Below, one piece after another: positions 16,641-28,671 of a DNA stretch of 64,000 nucleotides. Numbering within the stretch: position 1 is the first letter of the stretch; every line of letters begins with the position of its first letter. Origin of the DNA: Urechis unicinctus (taxonomy: Eukaryota > Annelida > Polychaeta > Xenopneusta > Urechidae). The stretch spans positions 51,427,263 to 51,491,262 of the forward strand of contig CM067356.1 of the NCBI GenBank assembly GCA_034190875.2. The letters run 5' to 3'. The notes below the pieces were generated by a model that was not told the origin of the DNA, searched no databases, and saw nothing but the letters and a program-made list of their open reading frames with translations. Both the position numbers and the translations under genes were made by a program.

Positions 16641-17086
16641 GTACATTTCAACATTCTTTTGTCTGTAAATCCAAACTGTAATAGAAGAACACATGTAATT
16701 GGCAAATAAATAATACATGAACTCATTTTAATGTCACTTCTTTTTTTATCAGGGCTAGAATTATGAACATAAAAAGTCAAATCTGAAGATAAGCGTCATG
16801 ACTAATTGACAAAATAATGTGTGCATAATTCTTTTCTTCTGTGTTTGAGAGACGAAAAATTTACTAATATATGAATGCTCATTCCATAAAACAAATAGAC
16901 AATAAGTTTGTTGAAGCAAAAATGTTCAGAACAAATAATACCACATGTTTTGTAAGACTAAGCAATTTATAATCCACACAAAAATATCAATCAGAACAAT
17001 GTGATATTTCTGGATTAAAATTAAAAATTCAAACATTTAGACTTAGTATATTACCAAAACCTATTTTGTATTAAGCCTGTATACTG

Positions 17087-17510
17087 TCAATACTTGTTAA
17101 GGAAGAGGTCTCTGATCTTCCTTACACAACTGGAGTTGCACTCCTCCAAAAATACATGAATCCACAGAACCAATTGCTGATAGGCGTCGTGTCTAAGCAT
17201 CTTTTTTTTTGTCCTCGACAACTGCATCCCATAGCAAGTCCACCCGGTACCTGTTAATAACCTCAATGACCATTGGGTCAAGCACAACCCCTTCCATCTG
17301 AGGTAGTGCATATGTGCAAAAGTCTGGGCTGTTAGTGCAACATTGCCGCTCCACAGGGGGAGGCATTTCCCTACAGTGAAGGCAGATGCAACAGTCTGGG
17401 GAAGTGGTAGTTGATGGAGGGTGGAATCCTTCTTTCGGCGGTGGGGTGGGTCGGGTGATTGTAAGCGCAAACTGTGGCTGTCTTTCTAACCAGCAACTGA
17501 CCCACCCCAT
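17087..17510 (-). pseudogene. P2X7-ballast-like zinc/cysteine domain protein, frameshifted
   Basis: The upstream part (17510-17193) carries PDCCICLHCREMPPPVERQ, then CC and a later C. This is the cysteine pattern that opens the intracellular ballast domain of P2X7 receptors (CxCGxC, then MP, then CC). The domain's second half, LRHDAYQQLVLW then SSCVRKIRDLF, follows in another frame (about 17200-17087). It matches LRHxAYxxxxxW and SCxxxxIRxxFP of P2X7. The frame changes at a run of nine adenines (minus strand; T run at 17202-17210), so as written the gene is broken once here. No P2X channel ectodomain is present. Known family: the ballast domain binds zinc and is found in many invertebrate proteins besides P2X receptors. 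Inference: here it belongs to the transposon's own protein. Confidence 0.8.
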
Positions 17511-17908
17511 CCAAATCCAGCCACCGCACTAAATTCTGAAAAAATATGAGTAATCAAAAGTCTTCATTTTGATGGATTGAATATCTCCAATACAAATCTC
17601 TCTCTGTGACCAAAATTGCATTAAGGTTTTTGGAGAAGCTGAAGAGTGCTAAATGCAGAGTTGTACAATACCTTCAATTTCTCCTTCTGTGACAGCTCTA
17701 AAGATTTAGCAGTCACTCTACTCTGATGTAGGGCCTGGTTAGTTATTGGTGCGTTGCAAAGGTAGCCTCTGCGAACAAGATTGACTCGCTTTCGGCCTGT
17801 CGAGGTCTACAAACAAATGAGAACCAATGGAAATTTATGGTTCGATAGTTCAACATTGGACCTATTTCCTGATAAAGTGATTCAATTAGGTAAGGCAGGC
17901 CCAAAAGT

Positions 17909-18194
17909 ACCTTGTTTGAAGAAGGTGGGGCTCCTCTGCCACCTCTTCAGGCTTGTCTGCAACCTCCACCAACTTGGACACCTGTGTCATGGTGAACAAT
18001 TTCAAATCATTAAACACATCCTTCCCAGTCATAATGGGTGTATTGAGTTCAATAAAATACCCTTGATAAGAATCAAATAAAAAAGGAACCAACCTCAGTT
18101 CCACACACGTTGTCAGAATCTGTACAATGACCCCTTCCACTGCCTCTTCTTGTACGTGATCCCCTCCTTGGCGTTTTGATTTCCTTTAAATTTG
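17909..18194 (-). pseudogene. Transposon gene B, probable upstream exon
   Basis: Read on the minus strand, a frame runs from an acceptor-like TTTAAAG near 18185 through GGDHVQEEAVEGVIVQ and ILTTCVELRLVPFLFDSYQG to VEEPHLLQT-like acidic residues. It meets a possible donor, AAG then GTACTT, near 17909. It lies just upstream of, and in the same direction as, the ballast-domain exon. I do not recognise a fold. A further GCAG acceptor lies near 18280 (minus), and a donor, AAATG then GTGAGT, near 18870, suggesting more small exons towards the right end. Confidence 0.35.
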
Positions 18195-18348
18195 AAAGTG
18201 GGTTGGTTCAATTTAATCAATGAATGAACATGACAAGAATAATTCAATCAATAATGTTACAGTGTTTGAGCCAAAAGCCTGCAAAAGTCAGCCATACCCA
18301 TACGATGATACATACCACCCCAAACTCCTAGCATGGACGTTTCAGTAC

Positions 18349-18439
18349 ACAGGGATTTGCATTGGCTGGCCGCTATCTTCTCTGTAGGGTTTATGTATGC
18401 ATAGAAGATAGCGACTGGCCAGCCAATTCAAATCCCTGT
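18349..18439. repeat. Long imperfect hairpin inside the transposon
   Basis: Left arm 18349-18381 (ACAGGGATTTG, then ATTGGCTGGCC and GCTATCTTCT) is the inverse of right arm 18403-18439, with one mismatch and one four-base difference. A 21-base loop separates the arms. It could be a small foldback insertion, or a transcriptional or recombination hairpin within the element. Confidence 0.9.
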
Positions 18440-19157
18440 TTCAGTTCACTATAACCAGATAAGGTAGACGTCCTGAGGGAGACCTCAGCCCCTTGATTTA
18501 TAATACATTTTATGAGTTCATTCAGTAATATTCCAATAGTTTGCTATGAAAAAGCACCGATAATTGCATATGAAATAATCAAACTTCGAACAAGTGTCAG
18601 GGCTTTACACTCAAAAACGTGAAAGACTAGTCAAGAATATCGTTTTTATTACGCTTGAACATGCGCAGCCTCAGTATAAATATAATATACTAAGTCCAAG
18701 GGCTACCTCAGGGTTCGTTCGCAGGTGTAACGCTATCTGTTGTTAAATTTATGGTAATCTATTGTACCGATAGTGTTCACTTTATTGAGGCGGGTTCTTT
18801 TTTATATATATCATTCGAAAACTCCAATCAAAGAAGAACAAAGAAGAGAAATGTAGGAATCAAAACACTCACCATTTCGGCTGCATGCGTTTCCACCTTC
18901 TGTCGAACGTACGCTGCGCGTGACGTCACGACTATGTGTTGTCAACAAATGACCCTTCAATACGCATGCGTCATTTTCCCATCGACATGTGCTCATGTTT
19001 GTAAACATGGGTGTGACCGACAGATTTCGATACGGTGTAATTGACGATATAGCGTTGAAATAGTCCGCAAAATGGTTTATATCGGTTCCAAAAGAGTTGT
19101 TCTATTAAATGGAGCAAAAAAAACGCATGTCATTTTTTTGAAAAAATGCATCTTTAA

Positions 19158-22100
19158 ACACTTACAGTTTCAAGCCTAATACAACCACCTTAGACAATGT
19201 TTCATGTACCTAGTGGCTGCGCGATATTCAGATCAGCAGATGCAGACGAACTGCAGCATGTTAGTAACAGAACCAACAACCAGACACGATTAAAAATGTT
19301 TATTTAAAACGGACATAATCTCGTCAATTTGTGTTAGCCATTGTTGGTTATCCACGACATGGGCGATAATCTATGTGAGGGACGTCCTACGTGATTTGTC
19401 ATCGGATAGATGTGCCCCAATAACACATATATTCATTCCTTACTTATCTCTCCCATAAAAAAGGATCTTATTTTCGTGGGTAACAAGGTATTCAGCTGTT
19501 ATGGTGTTCCTATGGTGGATGTGTTCTTTCACTGATATCTTTTGAACGACCTGCTTTCCAGTTTATCGCACATCATAACGTGTTTAAAGTCATTCAGCAT
19601 CCTCTGGATGCATATATCTACTCTAAGGCATGCGTGCATTTTCGGCGACTAACTACTCTTTTACACAAGTCTGTTTATTCTTTTATTTTCAAAACGTGTG
19701 ATTCGCGTGTTGATCTTGCTGTTGTTGCGACAAGTCTGTGTCTGTTGCATTTGTAGACAGCCCAATAGTCATTATCCATCACCGTCGATGCAATGTTTGA
19801 GGAATATGGTTTGAATGTTATTCCAATGGTACTTTTTGCAAACAATCGCCTATTGCTATTGGCAAAACGATAGGATATTATTGCATAGACAAGCATAAGA
19901 TAAATTATTGCAGTTAATCACCACATCGATAACACTCACGCAGGTGTGCATAACTAAGAATATTAACAATGAAGTCCTCTGAGTACTTCACCTACAACAA
20001 ATACAACTTCATCAGTTCTGATAAGTCTTGACAACATTCCACTGCTTTTTTTTCGGAATGAAATGATACATTATGACATGTTGTCAGGCGACCTTGTTAG
20101 GATGCTAATGCTACATGGACACAAGTTCAGCATCTGCTAAGATCGATAAACAGGGTGATACTCGCCTCTGTGCATTGATCCGCTCTCGCACGGCTGTTTA
20201 ACATTTTTTTCGTAAACATCCAACCTTGGTGGCCACCCTATTGTTTTAGTTATATTTACATGGTGGCTCGTGTGGATTGAAATAAGAAGTTTTGATCCGA
20301 TTATCTTAAAATATTTGAACTATTGAACATCCACACAAACGGGGAGTACACATACAGTGTGGAAAACGATTCTTTTCACCATCGCTTTCCAGATATGTAT
20401 CACAGCGGAAAATTTATAATACCATATATGGGATTTTGTTTATCAACGCGCGATAATGAAATGACATCAACATATACGTCATTTAAGGCCTTTATAGTCC
20501 TCGGAGAGTAATGACCTGGAAACCGACATACATTATACACAAGCAGCAATACACAACCAACATACTTACATCACAGTTTACTGGACTTGAACATACACCA
20601 ATGTAAGCTGATAATCTTCTCAATAGATTGAGACCGGCTGAGTACCTTTTGATTACCACCCATTACACTGACTATCGGGCGCCATAAATCAGTCGCCTTA
20701 CAGTTGCAGTCACAAATGGAAGGGAAATAGCATCCGCAAGAAAAAATTATTACGGAAATTCTTTGACTTTATATTTGCTAACATAACGTTCCGTTCGTTT
20801 AAATTCACTCCGTATTCTGTTATCTTCATGGTTTTATTATGGTCAGTTTGCATTTACAGCGTCACACGTCGAATTAAACATGTGTTCAGAGTATGGCTGA
20901 CTGACTGACCAGCTTCATGCCGGACTCACTACTCAATCGTTTACCTTCTGACGTAGTTAACCACCAACAATGTCTAGTAGCAGAATTGTATTCTATTCTT
21001 GCTTATTTCGCGCATTAATGTATATTGTGTTGTCGATAATAGTAATCCAAACGAATTTATTTGTAAGAGTGTTATGAACGAATTGTTTCTAACCACCCCA
21101 CAAATATGCAGTGCTGATAATGCCACTTCAAAGTTTCATCTATATTTAAACAACGATTAAGACGCACTATTTATATTTTAAGAGCAAAAGAAATGACATA
21201 TTCAAAATGATATTTGATATTGAATCTCTTGTAGATTCGTGTTTGCTTGATATGATTCGATGCGTAAAGGAACCAGGAGCAAGCTTCCTGGTGTCTGTAT
21301 ACTATCAACAGGACTTTAACATTGCTTGAATGCTACCCTGGTCAGTCTAGAATTGGTTCTGTGAAAGCATGTATTTTATATAAACAACGTCGACAAATTG
21401 TCGAATTTGATTCGAAATATCGAGGTAATAAATTGAATATGCAATGCGCCACACGTCATTACGTCATTAATTCTGAACAACGTTCAATACAGCTGTTAAC
21501 AGCATTGAACATCGTCCGAAGCTTGGTCTCATCCCATTCATATGTGATGCCTTATTCACATCACAAATGAAAGGAGTCTCTGTGCACAAAAACAGGGCCA
21601 TGTTTTGCTTGAGTTGGATCTATTAATCAATATATCATAATGATGTGCCATTAATGACCAGTGAATCGCTATTAATCACTTTTTGATGGTCCATGTTCTG
21701 TCTTATCTTCATAGAAATATGAACCCAGTTCTCGTCAATCATTGGCTGAGATATGTTTTGGGATTCACGCCCTTCGCATATAAATCAAACGCACAAGTCT
21801 TACACTGTTACAGCGACATAAAGTATCCTAATGTTGGATCCGAGTCCAATAACATTATCACATAAAAAGCCGGTCTGCCATAAATGACGCAACGGAGGCG
21901 TGTAGCTCATTGATTTACGATTGTTCGTCGCAACGATATGGATCAATCATTGTAAATTGTTCAGGCAGTGTTTAATAAATAGGAATGTATGTGTTTAAGT
22001 CACGAAATCGCATGGTATCTCCTCAAATAGGCCTATTGATTTTCGATAACCCACTGTTGGTCAGAAGAGCCCTTCTATCCAACACAGGCTCTCTCTGCAT

Positions 22101-22929
22101 CGTTACTTACGACTGATATGTTTGTTCCACGACACACACTAGCACAACACTAGCCGAAGTGAACAGGTATCAGGTTATGAGATTGTTCATGCAAGATCAA
22201 CTGGTCTTATTAAAGGTACATGCGCATATCTATTACCCATTATTTGCCTTCAGAAATCCAATGAATATAAATATTTGCCCCAGAAGAAAAGGTAAATGTG
22301 TCCATTGTGTTATTACACTAATGATGTGGTGTTGTTTGTGCTAGAGCTAGTGAATTATACGGGGCAGTTGTATGTGCCGGAAATCTCGTCACTGTTGATT
22401 GAGGTTAGAGGCTGGTACGGGTTAACAATTGTCTTAACTGCTAATGCAACTGTTATTGCTCTACCTGGTAGGTGCAGAAAGACCACTCGGCATTATGCAA
22501 TCAGTATGGGTGAATCAGATATCAAGTTAGCTGGCGTGAATGTTTATATTAAATTGTATAAGATAACCTCAGTGCCATCCCAGAGAGCTCTCTTGAGTAA
22601 TGGCTGACAATATCGCGTTCTTCCTGTTTCCTGACAATTTAAATGTGAGGTCTGTCTGCTGTTATTTCCCCCATAGAGAAACTTCTTCTGACAGCTCGTG
22701 ATTATCCTCAATGTTAGTCTGAGCATAACTCAGCGAGTAACCCCCAGCTGAGCCATTACGTTTAAAGACGCATCCATTTCTTTCTTTTATTGTGTAGCCG
22801 CTAGAATGATCCGGTTGGAACCCTTTCTTGGCATCGAAAAAGCTGTAATGGAGTCATCTCTGTTCATGTTTTCTGGTGTTTCATCACTAAATATCATTGA
22901 TTGAACTTGACGTGGTTGTTTCGTGATAA
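19158..22929. other. No gene recognised
   Basis: Several open stretches of 60 to 103 codons (the longest at 22296-22607, +) show no motif, and none has a pattern supporting coding. No repeats with visible ends. Confidence 0.5.
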
Positions 22930-24398
<1,469 letters not shown>

Positions 24399-24869
24399 CC
24401 CAGTGGCAACAACACGTGGAATTCACGTGGAAAATACGTGGAAAACTTGGCGTAAAAGGCAAGTCGAAACCACGTAGATATAGACACGTGGAAAAGATGT
24501 GTGCCCTTCCACCTAAATTCAACAATGCAAAATTTCTGTATTCAGGTGGTTTTACTTCCTCTTTAGTCAACTTAGTAATTCTACAATACAATCATTTTGT
24601 TTTTTAATAGATTCGACAAGATCATTGAACCAAGAACATTTATTTCTCAGAAATATCCAACTATTAGTGCTACATGATCACAAATAACGATATTAATCAT
24701 CTTTTTTAAACATCACGAGTAAATGTTAACATACAAAGGCAAAGAATTACTGGAAAAAGGCAGGTTTGTTCATAAACACATTAAACCAGTTACTACATGC
24801 ATGAGTCTACACAGATATAACATGATTTACTTTCACCCTAATAAAATGCAAATAATAAAATGTACTTAA

Positions 24870-25200
24870 AAGGCCACTGAAATGCAAAATTTTTATCTAA
24901 TTTTGACGATAATTTTTAAGTGACACTAGTATGACCGAGCTCACAGATTTTTCTGTGTGACGTCACCTAATTGACACAAAGCAGTGAAATTCGTCTGGGT
25001 AAGAGGCTTTCATCAGTAAGCCACTAAACAAAAGTGAGCGAATGAGTTTGATGACTTCATACAGTAAAGTCTGTGAGTTCGATCGGTAATATCTCGGCAA
25101 CCAGTTATGACATCTCAGTCATACTAGTGTCAAAATGTCACAAAATCATCTTCAAAATTGGATGACAACACAAATTTGAATTTTGCATGTCAGTGGCCCT
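24870..25200. mobile_element. 331-bp TTAA-flanked MITE
   Basis: TTAA occurs at 24866-24869 and at 25201-25204. The left end AAGGCCACTGAAATGCAAAA and the right end, reverse-complemented, AGGGCCACTGACATGCAAAA, form terminal inverted repeats. These extend discontinuously to a GACACTAGTATGAC block (24920-24933) mirrored at 25117-25132. There is no coding capacity. It is nested in the CACGTGGA element, so it is younger than that insertion. It has the same target type as the 15.4-kb transposon but different end sequences. Confidence 0.85.
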
Positions 25201-26150
25201 TTAAGTAAATGACCTAGTCAAATCTATTAAAAATCTAAATATGTGAGTATATCAACAAAAAGTACCAATAGGCAATATTTAAACTTTTTCTCTTGGGTGC
25301 ATTCCTTAGTCGGTTGGCTAGTAAGACATTAACAGCAGCCTCGATGAACCCATGACTCTTCACTGCTCTTTCTGCACAGTACAAAGAGGAGAATCTAATT
25401 TCATACATCGTACAACTGACTTGCATTCCTTATTGTGTATCATTAAATCCAATTACTATAATGGACTTCCAAGTAATTAACCAATGGTGAACCTACCAAC
25501 AATTAGTTTGCAGAGTGCCATTTTCTCAAAGCTGGCTTTGTCACCTCCTGACCCTTTCATGTTAAGCATGCACTGAAGGGAATTAGTGATAAATCTGCAA
25601 GCAATATGTCTGAATGAATACAATTGGTGCATGAAAATGTCTTAAACATTGCCAATGCGGACACAATTGATATGTGAAAGTTGTTTGGATCATGGATGTA
25701 CACATCATATTCATCTACAGAGTGAGTGAGAATCTCACCTGCTTGTCAAATTGTTCACCATATCCCGGGACACTGCTACCACCAATTTTCATACACTTCT
25801 GAAACGACCACAATAATGTGACATTTACCCAATGTGTTTGAATTAACGTGGCTAATTTAAATTGTTGGTTCAGAGTATTCTTTTACACATATAAATGATT
25901 ATTTATGCAAAAATAAACAAGTCATAATCACCCAGTAATAGCAAAGTGAATGAACACAAAACCACAAGGAATATTTCAAAAGCATGTTAGTTGAATTTGG
26001 TGTAACAGTCATTCTAGACAATACAGTATATGATAATATGGAGGCATTTTTGTGGAAAATATTTCATTGCTGTTTATTAGATCTGACGCCCACTATTCCT
26101 CAACAAAACTGCAATTTTACATACCAAAAAATTCTTTCTCTGGTTGCCCA

Positions 26151-26300
26151 TCAACTGCTCATTGAAATGTTGAATTCCTCAGTGCTGTTCATCTGCACAG
26201 CTTCAGGAAGCTCTTTGCCACTATCGGCCAGCTCTCTCCTCTCCTGCCTGCTCAGTATATCCCTGATTTGAGAAGATGAAGGCAGCGCTTCTGAAAACCT
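26151..26300 (-). pseudogene. Possible transposon exon, unrecognised
   Basis: On the minus strand, a TGTGCACAG acceptor near 26300 opens a frame reading FSEALPSSSQIRDILSRQER, then an acidic, helix-prone stretch to a stop near 26151. It is the most coding-like piece in the 3.2-kb element, but no domain is evident and no partner exon could be linked. Confidence 0.25.
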
Positions 26301-26485
26301 GTGCACACACAAATTATGCAGTGTGCAATAACTATGCTGATGACTGCAAACTTGTAAATAAAACCAAAAGATACTTTTTTCTTTTCTCAATAGCAGCATT
26401 AAAATAAAGTAAATATTTAAAGAGTAAAATATCCACAAAAGTGCACTTATGTTAAAGAAAAACCTTCATTGCTCAACCGACGACT

Positions 26486-26645
26486 GCCAGAATGAATGAC
26501 AGATGAGCCATGACTGTGGGACTGAGTGACAGATGAGCGATGACGACTGCGTGAAATGGATTGACAGATGAACGATGACTGTGAGATGAACTGACAGATG
26601 AACGATGACTATAAGATGGAGGGACAGATGAACGATGGCGTGTGT
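26486..26645. repeat. 30-bp minisatellite, five units
   Basis: The core GACAGATGARCGATGACT recurs at 26498, 26528, 26563, 26593 and 26623, giving spacings of 30, 35, 30 and 30 bases. Units differ by a few substitutions, and one carries five extra bases. Confidence 0.9.
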
Positions 26646-27124
26646 ATACGATGGTTGTGGTGTATTAAGGAGCAAGCCTCCCAATACGCACGAGGCGTGC
26701 CTACAGCCATTCCGTTGCAATGGCTGGCACTTTGCTGAAAGCGATAATAGAGGTTTTTAGCACCAATGAGCATCAAGCCATGAACAAATTATATACGGCA
26801 AGCAGTGTTTGCACAACCATTTGAGAAAACTTATTTTCATTAAAAGAATAACATTTAAATACGACTCACTTGTAAACTTTCAAAAATATAGCGAATGAAT
26901 TCTCAACTTTCCACACCTGCAGCAAATCGCGCCAATCGAGTGTTACGAACAATGTTGGAAAAGTTTCGTATTTGCTTTACTGCTCTAAATCAAATCTTTC
27001 TAGTTCAGTATGACGCATAAAATCTCGTCTTCAATAATGATAATTTATACCGTGTACCGTGTATTTTTCGATATTGAACGTAATTATGCAAAATAAATTG
27101 GTACGAAACTGAAGCGAGGAAAGC

Positions 27125-27475
27125 GGTTTCTCAAGAGCTCGATTAGGCCCACGACAGGGCTCTCAACCCCGACCGGGTCTCCACCACGAACCAGCAGGTC
27201 AGGGGTTCGAGCCTCGCCTACGTCTGGAGAGTATCTCACCTGAATTTCGACTCATTATTCCAGGAGACTCCAGTCACGATAGTAACCAAGCAGTTGAAAG
27301 CCACAAACCATCATCATCCCCAGAGCTCATCGATCGATAGCACCAAAAGTTGTGAAACCCACTATATCTTGTCATATCTAGCACATGCCTAGCTGGGGCT
27401 GTCAGGTTAACATATGCCCATATTTCTGGTATAAATTAAAAAAAAGAATATATAAATAATAATTTACAAATGGGT
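27125..27475 (+). mobile_element. tRNA-derived SINE, probable
   Basis: A good polymerase III B box, GGGTTCGAGCC, lies at 27202-27212 within CAGGTCAGGGGTTCGAGCCT. Before it is a GC-rich head (AGGGCTCTCAACCCCGACCG). A unique body of about 200 bases follows, ending in an A/AT-rich tail (AAATTAAAAAAAAG then AATAATAATT) at 27437-27470. The A box is not clear. The base composition of the head contrasts sharply with the AT-rich surroundings. It lies inside the CACGTGGA-terminated transposon. Confidence 0.55.
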
Positions 27476-27639
27476 CCTAAAATTCTCCGTCTTGTCCACG
27501 TGTTTTTGACACATCTATTCCACGTGATTAAATACTCGTTGAATCCACGTGTATATCACGTGAAAGTTCGTGGATCCACCACTTCACCAAAAATACACTT
27601 GATTTCCACGTGGATTCCACGTGTTGTGCCCACTAGGTA

Positions 27640-28481
27640 GCTACTGTGTAATTTAACATTGGCCACAGTTGCCATTTATCATACGAAATCGTTCATATGG
27701 ATGTATTTTTATTTATCCACTTGCAAAACAATTGCCATTTATTCGTATCATCCGAATATTCATTCCTGTGTTGTGATTACTAGCCGTGTAGACATAGCTG
27801 TGAAAGCAGCAACTCTGCTGCATAACACCTTTGAGGGAATTTGTGGGAAAAAGTTGTTTTCATTACAAGAATGGACAAAACAGCTTAATTGATAGATAAT
27901 GGTAATATATGATGCTCAACAGGGACATATGCATTATGTGCGGATTATACAAAGGTTGTAATGGTTACTGACTACTAAACTGGTCTCACTTTCTGCTTAT
28001 CCTATTGGACATAACGTCATGGATGGGTATGGCATATATGAAAATATGCTTCCAAGTTACGATTTTTATCTAGGTTTTCAGCCACTGGATTCAACTTTAC
28101 TGTGGGAAAGTTGGATCATGTTGAGTCGTCTATTCTGCTCTTTGGGGGCTGATGCATCAATAAGCCACATCTTTATTACCCACTATTCACCCTCCCCGGC
28201 ACCACGTTGAGTGAACAGCATCCATCAATGTCAAGTGCCTCTTCACTTAGCAGAATGACATTATTGTATGTTTCCGTTCTGAAACAAATTGCTATTGCCA
28301 TAGTGACGATTCTAGATGCCTGCATACTTAACAATGATTTCAAAACAGCCTATAACGTCATCGCATGTATATATATGCAGTGACCGACAGTAATAACGAA
28401 ATGGACAGCATTGGTTATCAACTCGCATGTCCTTTTCGAACTTGGCTGACAGAGAATGAAATTATAAACAGCAACATTAAT
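27640..28481. other. No gene recognised
   Basis: Two open stretches of 63 to 77 codons on the plus strand lack motifs. No repeats seen until the minisatellite. Confidence 0.5.
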
Positions 28482-28671
28482 GAAGACAATGTGTCACGAT
28501 GAAGACAATGTTTCATGATGAGGATTATGTCTCATGATAAAAAAAGTGTGTCACGATGGAGATAATATATCATGATGAAGACAATGAGTCACGATGAAGA
28601 CAATGTGCCATGATGAAGGCAATGTGCCATGATGAAGACAATGAGTCACGAAGAAGACAATGTGTCATGAT
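28482..28671. repeat. 19-bp minisatellite, ten units
   Basis: Exactly 190 bases fit ten consecutive 19-base units of consensus GAAGACAATGTGTCATGAT, with substitutions but no length change. The fourth and fifth units are the most diverged. Confidence 0.95.

Larger units (their letters stand above)
15446..19153 (+). mobile_element. TTAA-flanked DNA transposon, Kolobok-like
   Basis: A 3.7-kb element bounded by TTAA at 15442-15445 and 19154-19157. Its left end reads AGGTGCATTTTTTTCAAAA. The right end, reverse-complemented, reads AGATGCATTTTTTCAAAA, giving terminal inverted repeats of about 25 bases with few differences. A TTAA target site and an AGG start fit the Kolobok superfamily; piggyBac also uses TTAA but normally starts CCY. 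Inside are two convergent gene remnants. The plus-strand remnant starts near 15722 and has a polyadenylation signal near 16630. The minus-strand remnant runs from about 19.0 to 17.09 kb and holds a P2X7-ballast-like domain. I cannot identify a transposase catalytic core, so the superfamily is inferred from the ends only. Confidence 0.75.
24399..27637. mobile_element. DNA transposon with CACGTGGA-rich inverted termini
   Basis: The left end reads CCCAGTGGCAACAACACGTG. The right end, reverse-complemented, reads CCTAGTGGGCACAACACGTG. TA flanks both, and a longer TAGGTA is present near each end. Inward of both termini the box CACGTGGA is repeated: left near 24414, 24425, 24435 (variant) and 24484; right near 27497, 27521, 27553, 27564, 27606 and 27617, in opposite orientation. 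Reiterated palindromic boxes and a TA-type target resemble ISL2EU/IS4EU elements, which is tentative. No transposase domain is recognisable inside, so the element is probably a non-autonomous or decayed copy. It has received a MITE, a minisatellite and a SINE. Confidence 0.75.
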
